Counted from the first letter of the stretch, positions 19,009 through 32,950 are shown. The stretch: DNA of 64,000 nucleotides from Argopecten irradians (GCF_041381155.1 NC_091135.1:834620-898619), one strand, 5' to 3'. Made by a program: numbers and translations. The notes: generated by a model not told the origin, from the letters alone.

Positions 19009-22000
19009 CTTACTTTATCACAGACGAATGTACCGACGGAAACAAACCAAAACCTTTAATGTAAAATGTATGAAAAGGCGTGTAAATTGCAGTCCTTTTG
19101 TTTAGACATTCATTTTAAAACGGCGTTCATCCTGAATCACCCTTAGTTGATTTTTAATTGAAACGTTTAGTACCAAGAGCCTGGGGACTTTCACCACGAT
19201 GAGACTCGTCACTGATTTCCATTCCAATTTAATCAATGTTGTTTTGAGTCTTAACACCATGTCAGCGATCTGTGCTGCTATAGGATAAGTTGTGGCACCA
19301 TTAGTAAGAGCTACAATGTAAAATAGGACAACCGTCATGTCTATTAGAGGCAAGCCGTAGACATATATATGAAGTAATCTTAGAATGTCAAATTAAATGT
19401 TGTAACGGCAAAGGCTGTGGCTCGTTTGTATTGAGTCGACTCGCTAATGACAGCTGTACCATAGTAAAGTGCCAATAGAAATCTGTCTTAATTAATACCT
19501 CAATCCGATTAATTATCTAAATACGCATGGTCCATAATCCACCTATCGCATACGATAATCTTCTAGGAACTGTTATGACACATGCAATTTCGGTGATTAA
19601 TTTTGTCTAGTATCTGTCGAGAGTTATTACATTAGTTAATTGAGAACTATTTGATTCGTGTGGAAATGAGGTATTAAAATATTATTTAAACGTTACATAC
19701 TAAATTTAATACTGTAATTTCATGTAATAGGCAAATGCATTGAAACGCTTATCATGGACGTCAATCAGAAGTAGAAATACAGAATATAATTAGACTTTGC
19801 AACCTGTGATCTACTAATGAAGAGGATAGAGACAGTGTCAACGGGAAATGAGACAAGAGTTATACTTGTTTAAATAAAGGCGTTGATTATAAACGCATAA
19901 CTGTGATAGAAATGCAAGGTACGATTTTCGCTCTGTTTATATAGATAGAATTAGCTAACCAGTATTTACGATTGTATGACAGCGTGGGGTTTGTTGCGTC
20001 AGTTTTGTGTTCACACGGGTATTGCTATCTATTCACCGTAACATGAACTGGTGTTCCGTGACAGGATGGCGTGCGTATACAGTCACTTACAGATCAGTTA
20101 TATCAAAATCAATACAGGACCGAAAGGTGGCTGAGACAACCCTAGAACTGACAGACCTCTATAAACTACTCCTATCTGATTGTCTGACCGCTTTACTACC
20201 AGAAAACGTCACTATCCATCGTCCTCAGATGTACGATACTACCCTTCCATCTGATATATTACTTCTATACAATTCTTTTATAGTTGTTTGTGCTCATAAA
20301 TCCTAATTTCGTTTTTCTTTGTAACATGAGATAAAGCAAATTTAGATATTGGAAATATTCGTGTAAAAATCAACCAATCGTCTGAAGAGAAACGGCATTC
20401 GATTATACAAAAATATAAGGTCGAGAGAAGCCATAAATTTAGTCGGTCGGGTCCATTGCACAATAGGGGAAAAAAGTCTATTTATTTAAATTGTGTTATG
20501 TTACTTTAATACTAAATATATCGATGACATACAAGGTTGCGTAAACTAAGACTCCAAAATCTCAGGACAAAGGTTTTTTTTTTCTTTGTTAATCAAGACA
20601 CCAAACGCGCGCCCTCTATATAGATAATGCGATTTTGTAGACAATTGCGTTATATTCATGTTGTGTCTCTTTGCGAAAGCGTGTTTGCTTACTGTTAAAA
20701 ATATTCGGCGATATAACCGATTATGATATAGACGTTCGGAACATCCGTCGTCCAAATTCTCCAATACTGGACGTTAAACGTAGGCCAAAACTATATTATT
20801 GCAGGTATGGTTGAAAAAATTATAGCCATTGTTGGAGAGCAAAATAACCAGAAAATGGCGAAAAATGAAGATAAATCAGACATCACAAAAATGAAAGATA
20901 AAAAGAAAACTCGCTTGTTCTCATGACAGCTAAGAATGTGGCATGTCTGTGAAACTACAAACATGTTCACGTCATAGCTTTAAGGAGAGACAGCTCTTGC
21001 TAAATATCACTAGCCCGCCAAACGTTCTCTGCCAATACAACGTAGAACCATCTTGTTTTCCACAAATTTTATGGATATCTTGTCGTGATCTGACCACATG
21101 TTTACCAACAAAATGTCAAGCATTTCAATACAGTAGTGGCGGTGATCTAAATTGATAGCTGCTAATGTCGATCGAGAGGGGTGTAAATGACTATAGTAAA
21201 ACCTTCCGTTTGTCGACGAAAGTGTGCCAGTGACTTAAAAGATTCCATCCGAGCTTTGGAAGACGAGATAGCATTATCATGATTATGGTACATAGTTCGG
21301 ATGTTGAGACATATGATAGTGGTATGCTAGGCGTTCTGTAATGTCTAGTGAGGATGACATTTTGGGTTTGAAAATGATGTGTGCCTACAGCAAAGTATTG
21401 GTCATATTCAGATACCTGGAAAGAGACAGGTTTAGGTGTGACGTCACCCAGGTCCGACAAATATCCAAATAATGAAACTGTGAAACTTTTCTAGAACATC
21501 TGGATCTACTCATTTTCCTGATTATTCCTTCGTTCATTCGATGTGTTTTGGTTACCTATTGGTGTATATGTTTTCATTGTTAAATCGATTGTATGTTTGA
21601 ATTTAGATAATGCGCCATTCTTCATTCGTTTGATAGTATACGGTTTCTTATCTAATAATAAATATTTTTATTGTCGATTTCTACAATGAAAAAAGGGAGA
21701 AAGGGAGAGATAGAGAGAGAGCTTTCAGAAATGATCATTGTTGTAATGTTTACATTAACGATACTTGAAGTTATAGATTAAGTGACCTTTAGTCATAATA
21801 CTTTCAACACTGCATCACAAACGGGATTTACAGGAAGTGAACAGCAGTGTAAGAAGTGTTGATATGTTTGTGTAAGCGTACAATCCTAGCGGTTTTAAAT
21901 GTTGAGGAAACTAGTACTACCGCATGGGTGATAAGTGATTTGTTTTAAGCTATGACGTTTGTATAGATTCAGGAAATATGCATACCTCTGGGCCAAAAGT

Positions 22001-23920
22001 GGAACTTATATAATGTAAAGCATGTCTTATGATAAATAGGTATATTTACAGTTTGCAGTGATATTGACTCCATAATCAAACGCTTAAAGAATGTAATGAT
22101 CCGTGTATATTTCTATACACTTTTATATATTTCTATACAATTGGTCCAGAGGTGTGCGGTGGAAATGAATGTTACTGCTGACTTCAGTTGGAATGCACCA
22201 TTCAGCTGAAGAAAAAAAGTTCCGATGGAATCAAGAGCAGAAAAGAAAACTCGTCATCTACACGTAAAACTATCAGTATAAAAACATCCTTATGCAAACG
22301 ATAATTGAGTTTGTATATTTTTTTGTAACTCGGCGATTGAATAACTTCCCCATTGGGCACAGCCCAGTGAGGGAAAGTTTCGAGTCATGTTTTTACAATA
22401 CTAAATATTGTGTATGATATATATCGACTGAAAAAGGTACCACTCAGTACTGTCTGTTATCCCTACACTAGATACAGAATGAAATCAAATGGATCTTACA
22501 GGATTTGCACTATTATCATCTTGGATTTGACATTTCCCAATGTAATTCAAAACATGTTGGCTGGATTTAATAAATCGCTCGACTAAAGACATTTTTGTAA
22601 ATTCAAACACATTTTTTCATTTTGAAATACTAAAAGGATGTTTAGAAAGATTAAAATGAAAAATTTAAAGGTTGATAGTTTGCCCGTGTACATATGACTC
22701 ATCGTTATTGTGGTTAATATTTTACTGTCGACGTAGTTGTTGCTCAACCGTATCTGAAGCTCGATTTTCTCATTAAACATTGTTAGGTGCCAAGGCTATT
22801 CATAACGTGTAGGCTATCCTTTGATCCATTCCAATAACTGGAGGAATTAGGTATTCTCTTTGGGTTCCCGTATTGACAACAAAACATCTCTAGACCTGTC
22901 TACGTTTAAACAGTGCGTCTTCTGCATCTTGCCATTGGTCTGATCACTGTGTGTATAGTCGCCCTGTACTCCTCAGGTTGGATATGTTTACTCTGATAAA
23001 GTTCGTCCCCCTTACCCATTGCCACTTTTGTAACACTTTCCTTCACTATTTCTATTTGGAGGGACTATTTGATTACACGAAGGTCTTTAAACATCCCACC
23101 TCACCGTTAGGTGTAATTAGTTATCGAGGTCATTAGAGGCTGTATCATCAGACTTAATTCCGCTACCTCGTGGTATCGGTATGGATAATTACCATCCAAC
23201 CATGCACTAATACATGCGTAGAGTGAGTTGACTCTAGATCTACACTGCCGTCCTAACCGTACATGTATATTGGGAATTGACATCATGCGTAGGTAAGGAT
23301 GGGAACTTCAGCAAATTATAAAGGCTATCCCATAGTTGGCATCATTACGACCACTGATGACAAGAATAACACCCATATATATACAAAACCCCTGAAGACC
23401 GGCATGAGCCGAGAAAGTGCTAGGGAGAAAAAACTGTTTTATAGTTGTGTTTTTTTATGTATATGGAAACCATTACATGGACATTGTTCTTTTTTATTTA
23501 TATATATATATATATAATCTGTCATAACTTGATAAGTCGAGTATAAGAAAAATAGAGTTGTCAATGGCATCATAAGGTCACGACTGTATTACCTAGTATA
23601 AGTGTCAACAAACTGGCATATATAATTTATGCATCAATGGGTTTAATAAATTTCTTAGATATTGCAGGAGATTTGTGGGGTATATTTGATCAGAATTTAA
23701 AACGATTCAGAATATGGTTGTAAACTATCAAATACATTTCAACGTACACATATTAGTCTTAAGCTAGTGTTGTAAAAGACGTTCATTTCTATTTCCATAA
23801 ATCATAGAATATTACAGCTAGTGACTACTCAAAGACCATGTCGATGTTATTTTATAAATAAAACCTATGTTTACAAGCGTCACATTGCATCAAAGTTACT
23901 TTTTATTATAACTAAGTATA
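19009..23920. other. No supported gene
   Basis: Almost 5 kb of unique-looking AT-rich sequence. The longest frame on the plus strand (20007-20306, 99 codons) and those at 19102-19353 and 21191-21460 (minus) show no domain. A short (TA)n run lies near 23500-23516. No tandem array, tRNA-like sequence or TIR pair was found. Confidence 0.5.
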
Positions 23921-24998
23921 ATCTATAAATACCAGCTCTACATTAAACAAATATTGTCACAAAGATCCGACTATCTATAAATATCAGCTCTCCATTAAAC
24001 AAATATTGTCACAAATATCCGGGTATCTATAAATACCAGCTCTCCATTAAACAAATATTGTCACAAATATCCGGGTATCTATAAATACCAGCTCTACATT
24101 AAACAAATATTGCCACAAAGATCCGGGAATCTATAAATACCAGCTCTCCATTAAACAAATATTGTCACAAAGATCCGACTATCTATAAATACCAGCTCTC
24201 CATTAAACAAATATTGTCACAAAGATCAGGGCATCTATAAATACCAGCTCTCCATTAAACAAATATTGTCACAAAGATCCGGGCATCTATAAATACCAGC
24301 TCTACATTAAACAAATATTGTCACAAAGATCCGACTATCTATAAATACCAGCTCTCCATTAAACAAATATTGTCACAAAGATCCGGGCATCTATAAATAC
24401 CAGCTCTCCATTAAACAAATATTGTCACAAAGATCCGGGTATCTATAAATACCAGCTCTACATTAAACAAATATTGTCACAAAGATCCGACTATCTATAA
24501 ATACCAGCTCTCCATTAAACAAATATTGTCACAAAGATCCGGGCATCTATAAATACCAGCTCTCCATTAAACAAATATTGTCACAAAGATCCGGGTATCT
24601 ATAAATACCAGCTCTCCATTAAACAAATATTGTCACAAAGATCCGGATCTATAAATACCAGCTCTCATTAAACAAATATTGTCACAAAATCCGGGTATCT
24701 ATAAATACCAGCTCTCCATTAAACAAATATTGTCACAAAGATCCGGGTATCTATAAATACCAGCTCTACATTAAACAAATATTGTCACAAAGATCCGACT
24801 ATCTATAAATACCAGCTCTACATTAAACAAATATTGTCACAAAGATCCGGGCATCTATAAATACCAGCTCTCCATTAAACAAATATTGTCACAAAGATCC
24901 GGGTATCTATAAATACCAGCTCTACATTAAACAAATATTGTCACAAAGATCCGGGTATCTATAAATACCAGCTCTACATTAAACAAATATTGTCATAA
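23921..24998. repeat. 52-bp satellite array with trimeric higher-order repeats
   Basis: About 21 units of 52 bp (ATCTATAAATACCAGCTCT...TTAAACAAATATTGTCACAAAGATCCG plus a variable 3-nt end). Units differ at two marker sites, CTACATT or CTCCATT and GACT, GGGC or GGGT endings. The order A/GACT, C/GGGC, C/GGGT repeats as a 156-bp trimer at 24284-24439 and 24440-24595, identical by eye. One or two units near 24640-24690 have small deletions. Confidence 0.95.
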
Positions 24999-25450
24999 AG
25001 AAGAAAGGAAACCACATAGTCGGAATATTTCTTGCCGGAAAATCCGTTCATAAAAGGAAAGCAAAAAAAAAAAATGAAAATTGAAACAAGAATTCCTACA
25101 TGCTGCCAAAATGAATATAAGGCTTTAATGCTATTAGCCTGTCCTGTACCTAGCACCCTCTGACTGGTGTACTAGTGTAGAGCATCAACATGATTTCACA
25201 TATCTGAATTGTGTTGATTTGTAGGAGATATATTTTAAATCTTATCGCTCAGTAATCATACGTCCTGTGAATCTATGACGTCCAGTACAGGTACACATTT
25301 TATTTTCCTATCTAATTCATTCTCGTGTGGAATTCGCGCCATGTATCCCTGCCAGCATCATCAGCCGAGGCTGTAGGTGTACTGGATGACCCGCAGTGTC
25401 TGGTAGGTGTAATGTATACATGCATCACCACCATATATCAGGTTTATCTA
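24999..25450. other. No supported gene
   Basis: Spacer between the 52-bp array and the SINE. One short minus-strand ORF (24974-25156) without features. Confidence 0.5.
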
Positions 25451-25656
25451 TTTTTTACGTCCTATTAACAGCCAGGGTCATGTAAGGACGTGCCAGGTTT
25501 GTTGGTGGAGGAAAGCCGGAGTACTTGGAGAAAAACCACCGACCAGCGGTCAGTACCTGGCAACTGCCCCACATGGGATTCGAACCCGCATCCCAGAGGT
25601 GGAGGGCTTGTGGTAATATGTCGGGACATCTTAACCACTCGGCCACCGCGGCCCCC
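25451..25656 (-). mobile_element. tRNA-derived SINE
   Basis: Read on the minus strand it starts with a tRNA Leu/Ser-like head: A box GTGGCCGAGTGG, then B box GGGTTCGAATCCC. The body contains GGTCGGTGGTTTTTCTCC and TACTCCGGCTTTCCTCC, resembling the central domain of MetaSINE/BIVA-type SINEs of bivalves (from memory, not searched). The 3' end is CGTCCTTACATGACC...GGCTGTTAATAGGACG followed by a short A-rich tail. Internal promoter boxes would recruit RNA polymerase III. The same 3' tail is found on the unrelated-looking repeats at 32418 and 33838. Confidence 0.88.
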
Positions 25657-27117
25657 ATAAATCAGGTATGTATATACTCATTCAGCAAACTGATTGAACC
25701 TTTCCTTCTGATCAAGTCTTACCAATACAAGTCTATGACATACCATCCGGAGAACGATAATTTGTCCATATGAAATTCTATCTTGATTTTACAGTGAAAT
25801 GAGAATAGTAATGAAGAACAATAATTTAGTTTGCTATTATTATTTATATAATATTTCGACGATATAATACATATTCCCGGCGTTAATAACGTCAGTTTAT
25901 TTCATAAAACTATTTTCAATTTCAGTTTCTTCGTTATTCAATACATTTATACATTTATATAGTCGCCACACCTGAGTAAATAGACTGAGTATTGGGTGTC
26001 TTGGTTTCCTCCAAAGTTGTATCACTACGTTATATAGAAATATTAGATTGACGAAGGATGGTTACAATAAAATCAAGGAATAGGATTAACAGAAGACATT
26101 GTATGCGTGGCAACGTAATCGTCATTCAAGTCATTTGAAATTGATGTCGTTATAAGTTTGGTTTGGCATTTAGAAAAAGCCCACGTAGACACGGAGTACT
26201 TGTGGCGTCACGGTATTATAATATAATAATAATGTAATAATATGTTTTATAATATTGCTACATGTATATTGTATGTATGGCATCGAAGAACAAATATATC
26301 TTTGACATACTTTTATAGCGTAGAATGGTATATCATTTAACGTTCAAATTATATCGATTCATTGAAACCTGCACATTTATTGCAGATATTAAAGTTCAGA
26401 GTTATTAGACAGAGGTTGCTATTATCAAATTGTTTCCCGTGGCAACCAATATTCTTATCGGATTCTAATGATCTTCACGAAATAATAACAAATTTATAAA
26501 CTTAAGTGTTTTAGAGATATATTTAGGAGTACATTAAGTACATTTAGATGTAAGTACGGCGGGAACATCAGGTGAAACCTCATCAATAGACCTAATGGCC
26601 AATCTGATGGACGAGTACGGCCGATAGTTCGGGAAAGCCAGTATGTCAGAGGCAGCTGCTCTATCGACGCCGATGTCGAATCCTGTCTACTAACATACCC
26701 TGACATTAGATAATGATAGCGGGGCCCATCTGTAGCAATATCGGCATACACAACACTACGATCAACATTTGAACAAAATGTACCTGACGCAGAAAGTTCA
26801 GAACTTCGGCCATTAGTGCTAACATCTGTGTTTGTCGTTCATTTAATGTGGTATGCCGCGATGTGGCCATCCTGACGCTGTTTGCCCACGTGGAAACTGA
26901 CCATTGTTATCAAAGTACCAATATGTTTATAGTAGTAGTACTTATTGTGCAGATAATGCAAAGTGATGGTTAATGCAGTCAAGTGTCTGTGACTAGTAAA
27001 AGTTACATGTATTTGTGCTGATTTCACTTAGACATCTGTTCTACGACCAATGCATGTCGGGTTTCATGTTACTGATAAAAGGAAACGATAGATTTAAGAA
27101 ATAGATTCACTTTGTAA
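25657..27117. other. No supported gene
   Basis: AT-rich spacer; small ORFs at 26494-26751 and 26839-27027 (minus) have no recognisable content. Confidence 0.5.
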
Positions 27118-27828
27118 TGTATAATAGTAAGAGAGGAGAGAATAAGCAAGGTTGAGAATGTGAGAGATAGAGCCCGTGATGACTTATTTGATGTCAAAGA
27201 GCGCATGCTCCAATTACAGACTCGATCAATGAAAGAAAATTTGTTGTTTGGAGGGCTTCCAGAGAGAGGAGATAATACTGCAGAGGACACTGAAAAAGTT
27301 GTCAAGGACTTTATCAGTAATGTTCTTGATATTCCTGACGAAATCCCCTTCCAAGTGGTTCATAGGCTCCGACCAAGAAATGATGGTAAACCAAGGTCTA
27401 TTGTAGCTAAATTTTGTAACAGGAAAGACCGTGAAAAAGTCCTCAATGCTGTTCCTGATAAACTGGCTGATAAAAAACAATTCTCCGTGTATGAACAATT
27501 TCCCCCAGAGATCAACGAACGGAGAAAAGTTCTTTATCCAATCTTCAAGGAAGCCAAAAGGCGAGGTCAGTCTGCACGTCTGAAGGAGGACCGACTATAT
27601 ATTAATAATCAGCTACAACCATTACCACAGCTCCTTCCACCACCTGGATTTCGACAGCCTCAAGATCTTCGTGCACCCCCTCCCCCACCATCTCGGGGAT
27701 TCCAGCAGCATCTTGGCTCCCGATCTCAACACAGTCAACCCAACAATCAACATGGTTTCCCTGGTAATGTTCATCTTCTTGGTGATATGTACCGTTCCAG
27801 CTCAGGCAACCAACAGAACCACACTTAG
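27118..27828 (+). pseudogene. LINE ORF1 protein (L1-type RRM/CTD), 5' truncated
   Basis: RNA-binding chaperone of the LINE ribonucleoprotein. A short coiled-coil end (KVENVRDRARDDLFDVKER) leads into the RRM-like core (RSMKENLLFGGLPE; FQVVHRLRPRNDGKPRSIVAKF). A C-terminal domain follows (YEQFPPEINERRKVLYPIF; KEAKRRGQSARLKEDRLYIN), which is the order in L1-type ORF1 proteins. A Pro/Gln-rich tail of about 70 residues is extra. The frame is open from 27118 to the stop at 27826-27828 but has no ATG near its start; an upstream stop lies at 27115-27117. The N-terminal coiled coil is therefore missing. The next ORF begins about 50 bp downstream. Confidence 0.82.
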
Positions 27829-27874
27829 GGATGCGATACAAGAGGTTCCCCTAATCGTAACGAACTAATAAAAC

Positions 27875-30458
27875 CTACACTAAAGGTAACATTTCTGAAT
27901 GTTTGCGGACTAAAGTCAAAGTTAAAATTAACGGAATTCGATCAATTAATTAAATCGTGTGATATTCTTGTTTTTTTTAGAAAGTAAAACTGATGATCTT
28001 GATGTTTTAAACTTGCCGAAAGGTTACACATACTATGCAAAACACCGATCTAAATGTAAAAGACGATCGGGTGGTATTGTTATTGTATACAAGAAAAATA
28101 TTGAACATTTACTACATTTTAAATCCAGTAATTCCGAATATGTACAATGGTTTATAATATCGAAATCCTTGTTAAATCTTGACTATGAAATATTACTCGG
28201 TAATATCTATATCCCACCTGAAACTTCTAGATACTCAACTATTGACGCCTTTTCAGAAATAGAGCAAGAAATGATTAGTTTTTGTAATAGCAATACGCAA
28301 GTATCACTTATTGGAGATTTCAATGCTAAGACTCAGTCAAGACAAGATTATATTGAGCCTGACGATAGCTTTTTTGATGTGTTAAATATTGGTGAAGATG
28401 AGCATTTATTCAATGTATTACATGATTTTGAAAAATTAAATGGAATGAACATACCTCTTACGAGATACAGTAAATGTACTTCTAGAATGAACAATTATGG
28501 AAACAAATTAATTGAGTGCTGTAAGCAAAATAACATGTACATTGCTAATGGTAGAATTGGGAATGACCAATTCATAGGGAAAACCACATGTAATAATTCA
28601 ACAGTAATAGATTATCTTATTGTGTCATCTGAATTATTCAATTGTATTAATGAGTTTGAAGTTTCTGACTTTGATCCTTTGTTTTCGGATGTACATTGCA
28701 GGATTGAGTTCAGTATTTTTGGAACTCCCACACATTGCCAAGATCAAGTATGTTCTAATATGAACATGGACAATAATGGGTATATAAAGTGGAAAAGTGA
28801 TTTAAAAGATGATTTTATTGAGCATATTGTAAACGAGCAAAACGATAATATGGATCTACTAAATAACGCATTAGATCTTATAGGTAATAAACCTACTGAC
28901 CACATTTCGCGAGATGAAATAGATAATGTCATACACAACATAAGCAATATTTTCACAACATCAGCTTCAAAAGTATTTGGTAAAAAACATTATCGTGCTA
29001 AAGGTAATAAACAGACCAGTAAACCATGGTACAATACACAGTGTGATAAATTAAGGAAAGAATTCCATGCAGTAAAAAAGGAATATTGTCGGATAAAAAA
29101 TGAAAACAATTTTAAAAGACTTAAGAAAAAAAGTAGACAATATAAAAAAGAAATACATAAAAGTTACAAAAAGTACTTAAACTGTATGGAACAGAAAATA
29201 CGAAACTCTACAAAACATGATCCAAAATATCTTTGGAATATTTTAAATAAGTTATCAGGTAATGAAAAGGTTAACAAAGCTGATATAACTATACAGGAAC
29301 TCTTTGAATACTTTAAAACACTTAACAATAACGAGTTTGAAGAAGATGAAGAGTTCCTAATTGACGAAGTAACCGATAATACATATCCAATTCTGAACGA
29401 AGACATAAGCGACGATGAGATTAAAGAAGCTGTAAATAAATTAAGAAATAATAAAGCCAGTGGTATTGATGGTATTGTCAATGAATATATGAAACATACT
29501 TTACACACATTTCTTCCAGTATATTCAAAAAATTTTAACATTATACTTAACACAGGTCTAGTCCCAACAGATTGGACTATTGGCATAATTAAGCCTATAT
29601 ACAAAAACAAAGGTGACAAACACAATCCTGATAATTACAGAGCTATTACTCTAGTCTCGTGCCTAGGCAAGTTATTCACTTCCATCATAAACAATAGACT
29701 CACTAAATTAGCAGATGAAATCAATCTTATATCACAAGCACAAGCCGGGTTTAGAAAAGGGTACTCAACAACAGAAAATATCTTTATATTACATACTCTT
29801 ATCTCTATATATTTCTCTACAAACAAAAAACTGTATTGTACATTTATTGATTTTAAAAAAGCCTTTGATACAGTGTGGCGCGTTGGATTATGGAAAAAAA
29901 TGCAGTCTTTCTCTATTAAAGGAAAAATTTTAAAAGTTATATATAATCTATACTATAAAGTCACTCCTTAATGACACAGGTTTTAACAATTTATGGGCAT
30001 TTCAAAATACATGTACGATGAATAGAGCTTTGTTTAAAAACTTGCTAAAACGACGTTTATGTGATCAATATATTCAAAATTGGTATTCTATTCTTGAAAC
30101 ATCGTCTCGCGGACAATTCTACTCAACCTTTAAAAAGCAGTTTAAACTTGAACCATATTTAGTAAAGCTTGATTTCAAAGAACGTGTTATTATTAGTAAA
30201 TTTAGAACCTCGAATTTAAAATTTCCTATTGAAACTGGTAGATGGGCTGGTATACCACGTGATAACCGTATTTGTTTACTATGTAATAACGGTATTGGAG
30301 ATGAATATCACTACTTATTTCAATGTAGTAATGCAAGTGTAACTAATAATAGACATAAATATATTCCACAATACTATTATACAAATCCAAGTTTATTAAA
30401 AATGGGAGGCATGTTTGAAATCTGTAATCGATCTCTATTAAATAGAACAGTTATGTAA
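27875..30458 (+). pseudogene. LINE ORF2 (endonuclease-RT) lacking the RT catalytic core
   Basis: Endonuclease motifs: TFLNVCGLKSKL at the start, SGGIVIVYKK, LLGNIYIPPE, LIGDFNAKT and FSDVHCRIEF. RT motifs: NKASGIDGI, KPIYKNKGDKHNPDNYRAITL, AQAGFRKGYSTTENI and motif A FIDFKKAFDTVW. A frameshift in a T run (about 27968-27976) separates the first endonuclease strand from the long frame (27959-29971). Near 29965 an internal deletion joins the sequence after motif A directly to the C-terminal domain (LNDTGFNNLW...), so the FADD-type motif C and the thumb are absent. The C-terminal frame (30018-30458) ends with a CLLCNNGIGDEYHYLFQC knuckle. It cannot be catalytic. Confidence 0.9.
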
Positions 30459-31022
30459 TTTAAATTGATCAAAAAGTACAGTGTTCTTGTTACATACACC
30501 TGCATTTATATTACTTGTATGTTATTACTTCTTATTATGCTGTGATATAGCTGATTATATATGTTATACGATATAGCATCGAATATACAATTGTATAACT
30601 ACTACATGTATATGTTCAATCTATTTATACTCTGTACACAGTATTAAGCGTTCAAGTTCTATTAAAGCTAAAAGTATGAACTTAAGTAAAATTGAAATAT
30701 ATTTAGTGGTTATGCAGTTGTATTATACTGCTATGGCTACGCTAAAGGTCAATGATATGAATTATTAAACATATACCATTATAATATTAAAATATTGATA
30801 TGGTTGTTGTTCATACTACAATCATACATAACTAACAATGACCATGCATTATACTCACCAATGTACGTAAAATATTTCATACACGGATATGTACGCTTGA
30901 GTGTATTATGTTCACACTGTACTATCAATTACCCTGTCTGTCATGTATGTTTTGTATAAATTGACCTCTTGTGGCACACAAAGGTGTGCCCAGAGTGTAT
31001 TAATAAAATCTGAAATCTGAAA

Positions 31023-32057
31023 CAAATCATTGAATATTTTAATCCGATTATTACACTCAATGATGTAAGATGTGATAACATACATACAAATCAGATAATT
31101 AGAGACGATTTATCACAGGTTCAATGCTTTGAATTTGATTTTAGCAAATAAGAATAAATTACCCTTTAACTTTCTTTGGACTTATGATATGATATCATCT
31201 GCATCTGATTAGAGGCGCTTTGGTTATATCTAACACAATGAGTCTACGCAATAATTCCGGAATCCGGATTCCGTTCTGTTGATTTCTTATTAAAATATCT
31301 ATTTTTTACCTATCATAACCAGACTCATTGCTTGTCACGTCCAGTTATTTACAAAGTGGACACGTAATGAACACGGTCGGACTATTGCCAAACACTCCAG
31401 ATATGATTGACTGGGTACAGTGACCGAAGGTAAAACATCTAAACAATACTGACTGGTATAACGACTTGAATGCAGAATGTGTGTGTAGATATTGTACTGA
31501 CTGGCACTAATATACGCCTGCAGCTGTACCACATTTATCTGTGAAGCACTAACAATAGAGGCCTCATTGTCTAGCGTATACCAATATAAAACCATTAGGT
31601 TTCTGTCAGGACACTGACCCAGCCTAAAAGTTCGTTTTATTGACATTAATGTCAAACGCTCAGCTACGAAATATATTGGATATACATGATTATTGTAATA
31701 TTGCTCGAATTTGTTTTCAATATAGTATATTTTATGTTTTTGCTGTTTGCGTAAAAATCGAAAAGGGTAAAATAGTGTGGTTATAATCGCGCCTTTAGCT
31801 ACTACAATGTACAAGTGCATTTTTCTATTGGACATAGAATATCTATGCCAATTAAACTACAGTGTTGTCTGCTTTAAAGTCGCAGTATACACTTTTGATA
31901 GGTGAACTGTGTGTCCTTATCTGATTTATCTTTTTGTCGTCCATGTTTTTGAACTGATGCTGTGTCACATTTTAAAACTGTCGAATTCATTGCCACGGTA
32001 GGCACAGTCCTAATGAGGAATGTGATCCACCAGCACGTGGCAGTAAGTAAAACGTCG
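31023..32057. other. No supported gene; one long unrecognised ORF
   Basis: A 166-codon minus-strand frame (31335-31835) is the longest here, but it shows no domain, signal or conserved motif and looks like chance in AT-rich DNA. Nothing else is apparent. Confidence 0.4.
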
Positions 32058-32355
32058 TATCAAACATGTTGGTGGTTAGTAGTGGTATCAAACATGTTGG
32101 TGGTTAGTAGTGGTACCAAACATGTTGGTGGTTAGTAGTGGTATCAAACATGTTGGTGGTTAGTAGTGGTACCAAACATGTTGGTGGTTAGTAGTGGTAC
32201 CAAACATGTTGGTGGTTAGTAATGGTACCAAACATGTTGGTGGTTAGTAGTGGTACCAAACATGTTGGTGGTTAGTAGTGGTATCAAACATGTTATTGGT
32301 TAGTAGTGGTACCAAACATGTTGGTGGTTAGTAGTGGTATCAAACATGTTGGTGG
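32058..32355. repeat. 28-bp minisatellite
   Basis: About 10.7 units of (A/T)(C/T)CAAACATGTTGGTGGTTAGTAGTGGT, very similar to each other, with one unit carrying TTATTGG instead of TTGGTGG. High identity suggests recent expansion. Confidence 0.95.
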
Positions 32356-32417
32356 ACGATAAGCACTATAAAAAGGGCAAGAGATCCACTATACAAGAAG
32401 ACTTAACATGGATATTC

Positions 32418-32950
32418 CACAGTTTGTTTGTTTGTTTGATAAATCAACGTCCTATTAACAGATATGGTCATGTAAGGACGGCCTCCCATGTATGCGGTGT
32501 GTTGCGTGTATGTTGTGCCAGGTGCGTGTTTCGGGAGACTGCGGTATATTCATGTTGTGTCTTCTTGTATAGTGGAACTATTGCCCTTTTCATAGTGCTA
32601 TATCACTGGAGCATGCCGCCGAAGACACAAAGCAACACACCACACCCGGTCACATTATACTGACAACGGGCGAACCAGTCGTCCCACTCCCTTTTTGCTG
32701 AGCGCTAAGCAGGAGCAGAAACTACCACTTTTATAGACTTTGGTGTGTCTCGGCCAGGGGACAGAACCCAGAGCCTTCCTCACAGGGGCGAACGCTCAAT
32801 TCAAGGCCAAAAGTGAGGCGGTGCCAAGGGAGGCATTAGGAAGGATAAAGTCAGTTAGGAAGAATAGAAAAGATAAGATCCTAAATTTAGTCGCCTTTCA
32901 CGATCATGCAATAGGGGCAGCAGGTACAATTCTAACGCCCTACCTGCAGG
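32418..32950 (-). mobile_element. SINE-like repeat, copy 1
   Basis: Near-identical to 33838-34378. Read on the minus strand it contains GGCTCTGGGTTCTGTCCCC (B-box-like), a TGCTTAGCGCTCAGCA palindromic stretch, ACCGGGTG...TTGCTT and ends in GGCCGTCCTTACATGACC...TGTTAATAGGACG with a CAAA-rich tail. The last about 30 bp match the 3' end of the SINE at 25451. The 5' end (plus-strand right side) is the CCTGCAGGTAGGGCGTTAG segment near 32945. Non-coding; plus-strand ORFs inside are spurious. Confidence 0.8.

Larger units (their letters stand above)
27118..31022 (+). mobile_element. APE-type LINE with L1-type ORF1, 5' truncated
   Basis: ORF1 (nucleic-acid chaperone type) precedes ORF2 (endonuclease-RT), followed by about 550 bp of 3' untranslated sequence ending in AATAAAATCTGAAATCTGAAA. 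The 3' terminal TCTGAAA tandem (about 31006-31022) is the kind of short repeat tail made by target-primed reverse transcription (family knowledge). The frame of ORF1 opens without an ATG, so the 5' end is probably truncated near 27118-27130. An internal deletion removes the RT active site. It differs from the LINE at 9521: different ORF1, different knuckle and different tail. Confidence 0.85.

Noticed and set aside
23921-24998. CRISPR-like array of 52-bp units
   Set aside because: Whole units are tandem with no spacers; it is a satellite.
25570-25656. Functional tRNA-Leu/Ser gene
   Set aside because: The tRNA-like head continues into a SINE body and tail; no proper acceptor stem.
31335-31835. 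166-codon minus-strand ORF
   Set aside because: No domain, no conserved motif and AT-driven composition; chance remains most likely.
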